Origin: an uncultured Solirubrobacterales bacterium
GTDB taxonomy: Bacteria > Actinomycetota > Thermoleophilia > Solirubrobacterales > Solirubrobacteraceae
Direction of reading: 5' to 3'
Length of the DNA: 51,984 nucleotides
Assembly: GCA_903821395.1 (NCBI GenBank)
Contig: CAIJLJ010000163.1
Location: 1-51,984 of the forward strand
In this document: positions 27,080-34,982 of the stretch, piece after piece
How the letters are laid out: every line of letters begins with the position of its first letter
How positions within the stretch are numbered: the first letter of the stretch is position 1
Notes under the pieces: generated by a model
Seen by the model: only the letters and a program-made list of their open reading frames with translations
Told to the model about the DNA's origin: nothing
The model's database searches: none
Position numbers and translations under genes: made by a program

Positions 27080-27598
27080 ATGGCTTCGGCTTCTGAACGT
27101 GCGGCAAGCGCCGCAAGCGCAGCACAAGACCTACTCGGCAACCCGTACGTCCGTCGGGTAGTTGAAGACCCCGAGATTCGCGACAACGCCCGCGTTGCCT
27201 ACAGCGCAGCGCGCGAAGCGATCGAGCGGATTTCAAACAGCGACAACCCTGCTTCCGCAATCCTTGACGATCGCAAGGTTCAGCGCTCAATCAAGCGTGC
27301 CGGTGAGGCCGCAATGGAGACGCGCGCGCTGATCATTCAGCCGCGTCGCTCGCACCACATCGTCCGCAACCTCGTAATCCTCAGCGCTGGCGCCGTACTG
27401 GCAATCGCGCTGAGCGAGGGACTACGCAACAAGGTCCTCGACCTGTTGTTTGGTGCCGAGGAAGAGTTCGATTACGTACCGACTACCGCTCCGCCAGCGC
27501 CCAGCGCCAAAGCTGAAGCGCCTTCGACGGCCGATGTCGCTGCGAGCAACGGCAAGGCCGATACGGCCGACGCTGAAGCCGCTGACGACAGCGAGTAG
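27080..27598 (+). CDS. Single-pass membrane protein of unknown function
   Basis: 172 residues. The N-terminal 90 residues are predicted helical and Ala/Arg-rich (AAREAIERISN, RSIKRAGEAAMETRA). One transmembrane helix covers about 93-113 (RNLVILSAGAVLAIALSEGL), and the C-terminal tail is acidic and Ala/Pro-rich. AGGGAGA at 27067-27073 sits six bases before the second of two adjacent ATGs (27077, 27080), so I use 27080. No family is recognised. The gene is convergent with the Sco1 gene. Confidence 0.7.
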   Translation: MASASERAASAASAAQDLLGNPYVRRVVEDPEIRDNARVAYSAAREAIERISNSDNPASAILDDRKVQRSIKRAGEAAMETRALIIQPRRSHHIVRNLVILSAGAVLAIALSEGLRNKVLDLLFGAEEEFDYVPTTAPPAPSAKAEAPSTADVAASNGKADTADAEAADDSE

Positions 27599-27601
27599 CT
27601 C

Positions 27602-28339
27602 CTAGCGAGACGCTAGTAGCGGTACGTCGTGGACTATCTGCGACGGATCGAACGATGCCGGGTAGATCGTCGTAATTTTGCCGCTGGCCGTAATTCCGTA
27701 GACCAAGGCCGAATGCGCAACTAGGCCCGGTGAGGCAGAGTCGCGCTGCGAGCCCACGCTCCAATCGGCCCAAGCCTTGGAGAGCTGTCTGGGCGAGCCG
27801 GTCAGGTAGAGCATCCTTCCGGTCATCTGCTGGCGTGCGAGGTAGGCGGCAACCTCCTTCCGCGTGTCCCCTTGCGGATCGGCGGAGACGGCGATGATTT
27901 CCAGCTTCGATGCGTTCGGCCCAAGCTTGACCTGTGCTTCGCGGAGGTTGGCCGTGATCAGCGGACATACATCAGGGCAGTGCGTGTAGAGGAAAGTCAC
28001 GAGCACTGCCTTCCCGCGGTAGGCCGCTAGGTTGATCGGCGCGCCGCCGGAGTAGTTGCTCAGAGCGAGCGGCGGAGCGATCTTTGCTGGCTTGGCGAGC
28101 GTCGCGTCGTAGCCGCCAGCAGGCGGGCTGCGCTGGGCCCCAGAAGGGAGGCTTGGCCCAGACGATTGATTAATCAGCAGGAAGCTGAAGATGCCGATCC
28201 CAGCAACCAGCAGCATGATTGGAAGTAGTAGTCCTACCCACCTTTTGGGTAGCGCTTCTGGCTCGTGTCCGCCGTCCGGGTCAGGGGGTCCATCCGTCGA
28301 TTGACGTTGTGAACTGCTCGGAGGCAACGACGAGGTCAT
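27602..28339 (-). CDS. SCO1/SenC copper chaperone
   Basis: 245 residues. A Pro-rich cytoplasmic N terminus precedes one transmembrane helix (about 35-57), followed by an exported thioredoxin-fold domain. Copper ligands are C121 and C125 in THCPDVCP and H209 in VAHSALVYG, the classical Sco triad. It delivers copper to, or reduces, the CuA site of cytochrome oxidase subunit II. It is divergent from the oxidase operon across a 154-base shared upstream region, which fits co-regulation. Confidence 0.92.
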   Translation of the reverse strand: MTSSLPPSSSQRQSTDGPPDPDGGHEPEALPKRWVGLLLPIMLLVAGIGIFSFLLINQSSGPSLPSGAQRSPPAGGYDATLAKPAKIAPPLALSNYSGGAPINLAAYRGKAVLVTFLYTHCPDVCPLITANLREAQVKLGPNASKLEIIAVSADPQGDTRKEVAAYLARQQMTGRMLYLTGSPRQLSKAWADWSVGSQRDSASPGLVAHSALVYGITASGKITTIYPASFDPSQIVHDVPLLASR

Positions 28340-28493
28340 CAGGCTGAACCAACGCCGAGTCTAGTCGCAGCCTCAATCGCTGCGGCTTCGGCCAGGCAAG
28401 TGCAATTAATCCCTGCTGTCCTATCCAGTCCTGTATACATGAGCCACGCACGGGGGAAGGCTTACGACCATCCGTGCTTGAGCGGGGGAGTTT

Positions 28494-29165
28494 GTGGGGA
28501 AGCGGTTGGTGGTTATCTGCGCTGCAGTAGCGCTGGTGGTCGCCCTAATTGCGCTCTACATCTCCAGCTGGGTCACGGTCGTACCGCCGTCGGTCGATGC
28601 CGCGAGCGTCGGCCCCGGCGGGTCAGGGGGAGCACAACTGACGCTTCAGACCGTGGCCGCTGTTGGCCCTCGGTTGAGCTCGTCTCGGCCGCACTGGGTT
28701 TCATACTTGGTCTACCGAAACGGCAAGTGGGAGCGGAGTACGAATTTCACGCTGCCGGCAAATTCGCTGGTGCGGGTGACGGTCTACAACTACGACGGCG
28801 AGAGTGGCCTGCGCAACCCATATTTCTCGCAGCCGCAGGGCACCACCGGTGGAACGGAGGTAGTTGACGGCAAGACCGTTAGAGCGCTCGACAGCCCGGA
28901 CTACGCCTCGCACACGTTTGCAATCCCTGGGCTTGGGATTTTTGTGCCGATCCCTGGCGTCAAGGATGATGCAAAGAATCCGTGTGACACTGCGCCCTGC
29001 GCGCTGTCTAACGCGCATCGAACGGTCACGTTCAGTTTCCGCACCGGGGGCAAGGGTCGATTCCGCTGGCAGTGCTTCGTGCCCTGCGCTGCAGGGACGA
29101 TCACCGGCTTCGGTGGCGCTATGCAGACCATCGGCTACATGGACGGCTTCGTGAAGGTCGTTTAG
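28494..29165 (+). CDS. Membrane-anchored cupredoxin-like protein heading the oxidase operon
   Basis: 223 residues. One N-terminal transmembrane helix (about 5-25) precedes an exported beta-rich domain. Near the C terminus WQCFVPCAAG has C194 and C198 spaced as in CuA sites, and H140 (SHTF) could be the first ligand. The His and Met that follow the second Cys in CuA (at +4 and +7) are Thr202 and Gly205, with Met only at 210 and 216. A second Cys pair (C164, C169) may be a disulfide. Its stop abuts the ctaC ATG, so it is translated with the oxidase. It may carry copper or electrons to subunit II, or be an extra subunit. The Shine-Dalgarno is GGGGGAG before GTG. Confidence 0.75.
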   Translation: MGKRLVVICAAVALVVALIALYISSWVTVVPPSVDAASVGPGGSGGAQLTLQTVAAVGPRLSSSRPHWVSYLVYRNGKWERSTNFTLPANSLVRVTVYNYDGESGLRNPYFSQPQGTTGGTEVVDGKTVRALDSPDYASHTFAIPGLGIFVPIPGVKDDAKNPCDTAPCALSNAHRTVTFSFRTGGKGRFRWQCFVPCAAGTITGFGGAMQTIGYMDGFVKVV

Positions 29166-29993
29166 ATGAGTGAACCCAACCACGCCCGTCGTCTGGGCGC
29201 CATTTGGCTAGTCGCCACTCTGATCGCGACGCCGCTCGTGATCTTCGTGCTCGGGCCCGTCCTTCCACCTGGTAACGGAAGCGAGCAGGCCTCCGGTCAC
29301 GTCACTGATAACACGGTGCTGATGGCCGTGATGACGCCGGTTTTGTTGTTACTGATCGTCTACTTCGTCTACGCGCTGGTGGCATTTAGGCAAGAGCCGG
29401 GGGGGATCCTTGAAGGGCCGGCGATTCGCGGAAATGCTCGCGTGCAGATTGCTTGGATCGTGGTGACATCGGCGATCGTTCTCTCGTTGGCCGCGTACGG
29501 CACCGCGCGGCTGCTCGAGGATGGCGCCGGCTCGGGCGGCGGGTCGTCGCCGGTAGTGGTTCCTGCTGGGCCGAAGCTACAGGTTCAGGTGATTGGTCAG
29601 CAGTGGGCTTTCACTTACAGGTACCCGAGCTACGGCGGAGTTGAGACACCTCACTTGGTCCTCCCGGTTGGGCAGATGGTTGAGCTGCACGTGACCTCGC
29701 TCGACGTTGTTCACTCATTCTGGGCCTATCAGCTCGGCGTGAAAGCCGATGCCAATCCCGGCCAGGACAACATCGCGTTTGTCAAACCGACTGAGCTGGA
29801 GAGCTTCAGCGTGCGCTGCTCTGAGCTCTGCGGTCTCTGGCATGGCTACATGTTTGACCACGGCAATGTCGTTAGCGCAGCGGACTTTAAGAGCTGGATT
29901 GCGCAGCAGCGCGTGAAGTTCGCGCCGAGTCAGAAGCTGCTTCCGCCTTACAGCACTACCTACATCCCTGAACCAGCGAGGCGGGCCGGATGA
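29166..29993 (+). CDS. ctaC: Cytochrome c oxidase subunit II
   Basis: 275 residues. Two transmembrane helices (about 12-33 and 52-74) and a further hydrophobic stretch near 93-112 precede the CuA domain. CuA ligands are complete: H183 in VVHSFW, C218, E220 and C222 in CSELC, H226 and M229. GQQWAFTYRYPSYGG contains the aromatic patch for electron entry. It takes electrons from cytochrome c (or from the upstream cupredoxin, inferred) to subunit I. No c-type haem motif CxxCH is present, so it is not a caa3-type fusion. It overlaps ctaD by four bases. Confidence 0.95.
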   Translation: MSEPNHARRLGAIWLVATLIATPLVIFVLGPVLPPGNGSEQASGHVTDNTVLMAVMTPVLLLLIVYFVYALVAFRQEPGGILEGPAIRGNARVQIAWIVVTSAIVLSLAAYGTARLLEDGAGSGGGSSPVVVPAGPKLQVQVIGQQWAFTYRYPSYGGVETPHLVLPVGQMVELHVTSLDVVHSFWAYQLGVKADANPGQDNIAFVKPTELESFSVRCSELCGLWHGYMFDHGNVVSAADFKSWIAQQRVKFAPSQKLLPPYSTTYIPEPARRAG

Positions 29994-31861
29994 GCGACAC
30001 AGAAGCTGCTGAACGCGCCGCGATGCCAACCTGGCGTCGACTGCTCGGGTTTAACCTGCTGACCGCGGTGATCCTTGCAATCGTCGGTTACTACTTCGGA
30101 TGGTGGCTCGGCAACCAGTTCAGTAGTTCGAGCCGGGACTACGTAGCCGACCTTGACTACAACGACGTCGCGTTGATTCTTGCCTACCTCTTCGGCGTAG
30201 TCGGCTTTCTCGTCGGCCTTGGTTTCGCAAACTACCCGCTTGCACGCTTAATCGGTCGGCCTCCATCGCTGCGAGCGAAAGAAGGTCGTGGGGTCTCACG
30301 CTACTTCGGCCTCTGCACCGATCACAAGGTCGTAGGGATGCAGTATCTCGTCGGCATCGGGATCTTCTTCTTCGTCGGCGGCGTCAACGCGATGCTGATC
30401 CGCCTGGAGCTGCTCAATCCGACGCCGACGACGATCGGTCCAAGTCAGTACCTCTCGCTCGTCGGCATGCACGGCACGATGATGATGGGAATGATGACTT
30501 CGGGCATCCTCGGCCCGTTTGCGAACTACTTCGTGCCGTTGATGATCGGCGCTCGGCGGATGGCCTTCCCGCGGATTGAGGCGCTGACCTTCTGGCTGCT
30601 GATGGCGGCCGGTTTCATTCTGATGTCAACGATCTTCTTCGGCGGCTTCCCCACCGGTTGGACCGGCTATCAGCCGCTTGCCGATCAGACCGTGGCCGGG
30701 ATGGACTCCTACCTCTGCTTCTTCGCGCTCGTAGGGCTCTCGATGACACTGCTCGGGCTGAACATGCTGGCGACGATCATCTCGCTGCGTGCGCCGGGGC
30801 TCACATGGTCGCGCCTACCGATCTTCGTCTGGGCGGTCTTTGCGACCTCGATACTGATGGTGCTCGCCGCGCCGATGTTGATCGGCACGCTGCTGATGGC
30901 GATGCTGGACCGCACCATCGACACTTCGTTCTTCGTCGCTGGCGCCGGCGGTAGCTCGTTCCTTTACGAGAACCTTTTCTGGTTCTTTGGTCATCCAGAG
31001 GTTTACGTGCTGGCGCTCCCGGGCTTCGGCATCGTGCTCGAACTGATTCCTGTATTCACTCGCAAACCTCTCTGGGGCTACCGACTCGCGGTGGCAGGCA
31101 TGCTCGGCGTCTCGCTGATGAGTTTCTTTGTCTGGCAGCACCACCTATTCGTCAGCGGAATCAACGCCGCGCTGCGGCCCTTCTACATGCTCTCGACCGA
31201 GATCATCTCGATCCCAACCGGCTTTATCTTCCTCTGCGTTATGGGAACGCTCTGGCGCGCGCGGATCACGCTCGCCGTGCCGATGCTGTTCTGCCTTGGT
31301 TGGGCATTCAACTTTCTGATCGGCGGGCTATCGGGCGTATTCCTCTCCGACGCCCCGAGCGACACCGACACGCACGGGTCGTTCTTCGTCATGGCCCACT
31401 TCCATTACACGATCATGGGCGGGCTGATCTTTACCTTCTTCGCGGCGATCTATTACTGGGTGCCGAAGATGACCGGGCTCAGTTTCAATGAACGGCTCGC
31501 GAAGGTCCACTTCTGGGTGATGTTCATCGCCTTCAACTCGACCTTCCTGCCGCTCTTCGTGCTCGGGATGAAGGGGATGCCGCGGCGCGTCAGCACCTAT
31601 GCCGACAACCTGCAGGGGCTAAACGTTTGGGTCTCCGTCTCGGCCTTCGTTCTCGGCCTTTCGATGTTGGTCTTCCTAGTCAATCTGGTCTACTCGCTGC
31701 TGATAGCCCGCAACCGCTCGCCACATAATCCGTGGCGGTCGAAGTCGCTCGAGTGGCAGACGCCAACTCCGGTCCCGGTCAACAACTTCGAGCAGATACC
31801 GGTGATCGAGAGCGATCCATATGACTACGGGGTGCCGCTAGCTGGGAATGGGGTGAGCTGA
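29990..31861 (+). CDS. ctaD: Cytochrome c oxidase subunit I (unusual proton-channel residues)
   Basis: 623 residues. Haem and copper ligands are all present: H161 (MHG), H335 in FGHPEVY with cross-linking Y339, H384 and H385 (WQHHLF), and H470 and H472 (HFHYTIMGG). About 105 extra N-terminal residues with two hydrophobic helices precede the usual start region (TDHKVVGMQYL). The D-channel entry Asp of GAxDMAFPR is Arg190 here (GARRMAFPR), the following Asn pair is Glu-Ala, and the K-channel Lys of PTGxK is Ile413. The inner Glu337 remains. Oxygen reduction is likely, but proton uptake must use other residues. Confidence 0.93.
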   Translation: MSDTEAAERAAMPTWRRLLGFNLLTAVILAIVGYYFGWWLGNQFSSSSRDYVADLDYNDVALILAYLFGVVGFLVGLGFANYPLARLIGRPPSLRAKEGRGVSRYFGLCTDHKVVGMQYLVGIGIFFFVGGVNAMLIRLELLNPTPTTIGPSQYLSLVGMHGTMMMGMMTSGILGPFANYFVPLMIGARRMAFPRIEALTFWLLMAAGFILMSTIFFGGFPTGWTGYQPLADQTVAGMDSYLCFFALVGLSMTLLGLNMLATIISLRAPGLTWSRLPIFVWAVFATSILMVLAAPMLIGTLLMAMLDRTIDTSFFVAGAGGSSFLYENLFWFFGHPEVYVLALPGFGIVLELIPVFTRKPLWGYRLAVAGMLGVSLMSFFVWQHHLFVSGINAALRPFYMLSTEIISIPTGFIFLCVMGTLWRARITLAVPMLFCLGWAFNFLIGGLSGVFLSDAPSDTDTHGSFFVMAHFHYTIMGGLIFTFFAAIYYWVPKMTGLSFNERLAKVHFWVMFIAFNSTFLPLFVLGMKGMPRRVSTYADNLQGLNVWVSVSAFVLGLSMLVFLVNLVYSLLIARNRSPHNPWRSKSLEWQTPTPVPVNNFEQIPVIESDPYDYGVPLAGNGVS

Positions 31862-31863
31862 GA

Positions 31864-32526
31864 ATGACGACCCCGGATCAAACCCCGGCTCCAGTCTCAG
31901 TGCCGGCAGTGCCGCATGGCGTTGAGATTCCACCTGAGCCACCTGAGATTGGCGCGCGAGCGCTTTACATCGCTGCGCGGCTGCTGGCTGGCGCGACGAC
32001 CTTCTTCTTCGTCGCATTCCTTTTCGCATTCTTCTACCTGCGCTCGCTCAACCAGAACGGCAAGTGGATGACGGCCCACGTCCATCCCGACAAGACGGTG
32101 GGCATTGTGATCGTCATCTGCGTCGTGCTGAGCGCGGTTGCCGCCTACATCGCGTCGCGTCACATGCGCCGCGAGCATCGTGGTTGGCTGATCCCGGCGA
32201 TCATCTCGATCCTGCTCGGGTTGGCGGCTGTCGTGGTTCAGGCGATTGCCTACGGTTCGCAAGGTTTTGGGCCGACAGATGGCGCCTATGCGAGCGTGTA
32301 CGTGGGGTGGACGGCGTTCTTCATGGTGGCGGTCATCTGCACGCTCTATTGGCTAGAGACTCAGGTTGCGACTGAGCTGCGTGCGCGTCGCGATCCGGCG
32401 CACTCGAAGGGCGACATCTCCGACCCGGACCAGCTGATTGAGCCCGGTCTGGCTGCCGCTTCGTTCTTCTGGGGCTATCTAGCTGCCGTCGGCGTTGTCA
32501 CCTACGCGGTCCTCTACCTGGTCTGA
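31864..32526 (+). CDS. ctaE: Cytochrome c oxidase subunit III
   Basis: 220 residues with five transmembrane helices after a Pro-rich cytoplasmic lead of about 30 residues. LLAGATTFFFVAFLFAFFYLRSL corresponds to the first conserved helix of this short-form subunit III, and SFFWGYLAAVGVVTYAVLYL forms the last. Subunit III stabilises subunit I and, in A-type oxidases, guards the D-channel entry. It begins two bases after ctaD and overlaps ctaG by one base (TGATG). Confidence 0.88.
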   Translation: MTTPDQTPAPVSVPAVPHGVEIPPEPPEIGARALYIAARLLAGATTFFFVAFLFAFFYLRSLNQNGKWMTAHVHPDKTVGIVIVICVVLSAVAAYIASRHMRREHRGWLIPAIISILLGLAAVVVQAIAYGSQGFGPTDGAYASVYVGWTAFFMVAVICTLYWLETQVATELRARRDPAHSKGDISDPDQLIEPGLAAASFFWGYLAAVGVVTYAVLYLV

Positions 32527-33452
32527 TGCCAGCCGCCGCCGGCAGCTCCCGCAGCAACCACCTTTGGGACGGGGCGGTTTGGGCGCTGATCGCCTATTCG
32601 CTGATCGCGATTGCGCTCGACCTGCCTCTTGTCCCCGTGGTGGTCGCAGCGGTGCTGTTCTGGCTCGGATCCTCGCGGACAGTTGTCGCCGAGCGCTGCC
32701 GCCGAGTCCGCAGATGGCGGGACGTTTCGTTCATGGCTGGGCTTTCCGTGATCGCGCTCGCGCTCAGCTCACCGATCGATCAGTTCTCGGGCCAGCTGTT
32801 CTGGGTTCACATGGTTCAGCACGTTCTACTACTGACCGTTGCCGCGCCGCTGATCATGCTTGGGCAGCCTTGGGTGCGCCTCTGGCGCGCACTACCGTTG
32901 GGGTTTCGGCGCTCACTGGCGCGCGCGTTTATGCAGCGGCGTTGGGGCATCGCCTTGCGGCGGGCTGCGACGGCGCTCGGCCAGCCGCTGCCGTCGTTTA
33001 TCGCGTTCTCTGGAGTTTTGCTCATTTGGCATGTACCAGTTCTATTTGACGCGACGCTGACCTCTGCGCCGCTTCACGTACTTGAGCACGCGCTCTTCTT
33101 CACGACTGCGCTGATGTTCTGGAAGCAGGTGATCAGTTCACGTCCGCTCAAGTCGCAGCTAAGTGCTGTTGGCCGGGTCGGTTACCTGACCGCGGCGATG
33201 GTTGTTAGCTGGCTGCTGGCGGTGGTGCTCGCGCTCGCGCCGCATGCGCTCTACGCGCCCTACGCTGACGAGCTATCGCGCCCTGGTGGGATCTCGGCGC
33301 TCAGTGATCAGCAGATAGCCGCCGGAGTGATGTGGGTGCCAGGATCGATCGGATTCACGATCGCCTTCTTCTTCTGCTTTCAAGCTTGGTTGGCGCCGGT
33401 CGGGTCGCCGCGACTACCAGCGAAACAGGTCGGTCTGGCGACCGACCATTAA
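32526..33452 (+). CDS. ctaG: Cytochrome c oxidase assembly protein, CtaG (caa3) family
   Basis: 308 residues with about seven transmembrane helices. The family pattern is clear: FWVHMVQHVLLLTVAAPLIMLGQP, with the histidines of the HMVQH motif probably binding copper, SGVLLIWHVPVLFDATL, and HVLEHALFFTTALMFW. CtaG of the Bacillus type is needed for assembly of the oxidase copper site. It is the fifth gene of the operon, and a 45-residue peptide follows it. Confidence 0.92.
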   Translation: MPAAAGSSRSNHLWDGAVWALIAYSLIAIALDLPLVPVVVAAVLFWLGSSRTVVAERCRRVRRWRDVSFMAGLSVIALALSSPIDQFSGQLFWVHMVQHVLLLTVAAPLIMLGQPWVRLWRALPLGFRRSLARAFMQRRWGIALRRAATALGQPLPSFIAFSGVLLIWHVPVLFDATLTSAPLHVLEHALFFTTALMFWKQVISSRPLKSQLSAVGRVGYLTAAMVVSWLLAVVLALAPHALYAPYADELSRPGGISALSDQQIAAGVMWVPGSIGFTIAFFFCFQAWLAPVGSPRLPAKQVGLATDH

Positions 33453-33464
33453 GGAGGGGTTTTG

Positions 33465-33602
33465 ATGTCGCTTGCTCTTATTCAAACGGTCGCTGCGTTT
33501 CCGGCCGGCTCGGTGCTGACGCTGGTCCTACCGCTCGGCGCGCTGATAGCCGTAGTGATTTGGTACCTCGTACTTTGGCGCCGTGGCGCTGGCGACAGTT
33601 GA
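33465..33602 (+). CDS. 45-residue membrane peptide at the end of the oxidase operon
   Basis: ATG at 33465 follows the ctaG stop by 12 bases and has one of the strongest Shine-Dalgarno sequences in the window (AAGGAGGGG at 33451-33459). The peptide begins MSLALIQTVAAF, has one hydrophobic helix (about residues 15-38, LTLVLPLGALIAVVIWYLVL) and ends in the positively charged WRRGAGDS. Bacterial oxidases commonly contain tiny single-helix subunits, so this may be one, or an assembly factor. No sequence family is recognised. Confidence 0.7.
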   Translation: MSLALIQTVAAFPAGSVLTLVLPLGALIAVVIWYLVLWRRGAGDS

Positions 33603-33615
33603 GGGCCTGCCGCGC

Positions 33616-34896
33616 TTACGGGAAGATTTTCCCGAACTTGGCGAACAGGCGCAGGTTGCCCTTTGGGCGCAGCTTGCGCGAGAAGAGCAGTTTGCGAGCG
33701 TCGACGCGCTTGGCAAAGAGGTCGGCCCAGTCGTCGAACGAGATCACGAGTTTCAGTGACGGCTTGCGCGCCGCGCCGCGCGCGGCGCTGCACTTGCCCG
33801 CGTCGAAGCTGACCTGCCACGGCTCGGCGTCCGTGAAGGCCCACTCGATCACCGTTCCTGAAGGCACAGCGTGGACGTCGCCCGCCCGCGCGATCGCATC
33901 GAACATCACCTCGGTCGCGTAAGGATCGCGTGAGGCTGGGCGGTCCGGGCCAACAAGATTTGCCTGCAGCAGCACGCGGCCGCGGTCGGCACGCTCGTCG
34001 AGCGGCAAGTCAACCGGTATCGGCGAGCGCTCGACGGTGTGAAGATCGATCCCGACCGCTTTGAGCCGCATCTCGAGCGCCTTGACGCCGTCGCGGCCGA
34101 GATCGTCGTAGGAGTAGTTGAAGGCGGTGAAGTAGCTCTCATCCCAGTTCGGTGGCATCGCGACGCCGGAGATGAAGACGCCGTTCTCACGAAGGACGTC
34201 GAGCACGGCGGTCTCGGTGCCTTTCGGGTCGGCGTCGTAGAGGTCGGCTAGTGCCTTCACGCCGAAGGCGATGTGGCGCTGCTCGTCGAGCGCCACGTTG
34301 GCGATTCCTGAGCGGAAGCCAGGTAGCAGGTCCTCCTCTTCGAGGAAGGCCTCGATCACGTGCTGGCCAGGCTGCGCGAGCGAGGCCTCAATCAAGATGT
34401 GGTAGAGCGTGATCGCCCGCGCAAACTGCTGCGGCGACTGGTCGGCTCGCAGCGCCACGCACATGTCCTCAAGCCCTTGGAAGATCATCTTGTGGCCCCA
34501 GCTGAGCTCGCCCACGGTGGCGTTCATGCCGCCCGCGATGCTGCCGTCGCCAAGGCCGACGACCTCATTCATGAAGCGGTTGAAGAAGACGCTGTGGCGT
34601 GCCTCGTCAACCTGCTGCGTGGCGATGAAGTACTTCTGCTCCTCGAGCGGAGCGGCGTCGATGTAGGGCGAAAGGCCGTCGGTGACGGCGTCCTCACCGT
34701 GGAAGAAGAGCGAAAAGAGCCACATCGCCGTGCGGCGCTGGGCATCGGTCATCTTCTCTTCCCAGTCGATCTTGTCCTGGCTGAAGTCGATCTCGGTTGC
34801 TGACCAGTTGCCGCGCTCCCAGCGCTCGTAAAGATCGGTGTAGCTGATGTCGTCGGCGGCGCGGCGGGTTGCCGGGCGCGGGGCGGTGGTTGCCAT
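33616..34896 (-). CDS. R2-like ligand-binding oxidase fused to an SCP2 sterol-carrier domain
   Basis: 426 residues. The N-terminal ferritin-like domain (about 15-290) has six metal ligands spaced as in ribonucleotide-reductase R2 folds: E68, E98, H101, E170, E205 and H208. V71 (ligand +3) and Y165 (ligand -5) match the Val-Tyr pair that forms the ether cross-link in R2lox, a Mn/Fe oxidase that binds a long-chain fatty acid and lacks the R2 radical Tyr role. Residues about 320-426 resemble an SCP2 lipid-binding domain. No ribonucleotide reductase large subunit is near. Lipid oxidation is inferred. A strong AAAGGAG precedes the ATG. Confidence 0.85.
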   Translation of the reverse strand: MATTAPRPATRRAADDISYTDLYERWERGNWSATEIDFSQDKIDWEEKMTDAQRRTAMWLFSLFFHGEDAVTDGLSPYIDAAPLEEQKYFIATQQVDEARHSVFFNRFMNEVVGLGDGSIAGGMNATVGELSWGHKMIFQGLEDMCVALRADQSPQQFARAITLYHILIEASLAQPGQHVIEAFLEEEDLLPGFRSGIANVALDEQRHIAFGVKALADLYDADPKGTETAVLDVLRENGVFISGVAMPPNWDESYFTAFNYSYDDLGRDGVKALEMRLKAVGIDLHTVERSPIPVDLPLDERADRGRVLLQANLVGPDRPASRDPYATEVMFDAIARAGDVHAVPSGTVIEWAFTDAEPWQVSFDAGKCSAARGAARKPSLKLVISFDDWADLFAKRVDARKLLFSRKLRPKGNLRLFAKFGKIFP

Positions 34897-34929
34897 CTAG
34901 GAGCTCCTTTGCGGCTGCGTGATCAAATT

Positions 34930-34942
34930 TGACAGCGTGTCA
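34930..34942. promoter_or_regulatory. Perfect inverted repeat, candidate operator of the R2lox gene
   Basis: TGACA-GCG-TGTCA lies 34 bases upstream of the R2lox ATG, in the only non-coding stretch available for its promoter (34897-34982). The 5-3-5 dyad is of a size bound by dimeric repressors. The regulator is unknown. Confidence 0.4.
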
Positions 34943-34982
34943 GGTGAAAGCATAACCGCTCGCGCTCCGTGTGCCACCCGCT

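Noticed and set aside
28340-28493. Riboswitch or small RNA in the Sco1/oxidase divergent region
   Set aside because: No conserved riboswitch core or stable long hairpin was recognised; it most likely holds two promoters and a leader.
33332-33922. Plus-strand frame across the ctaG end and the R2lox gene
   Set aside because: It overlaps two well-supported genes; the 45-residue frame with the strong ribosome-binding site explains the gap better.
33616-34896. Ribonucleotide reductase beta subunit
   Set aside because: The metal ligands fit R2-like folds, but the first ligand is Glu, the Val/Tyr pair matches R2lox, an SCP2-like domain is attached and no alpha subunit is near.
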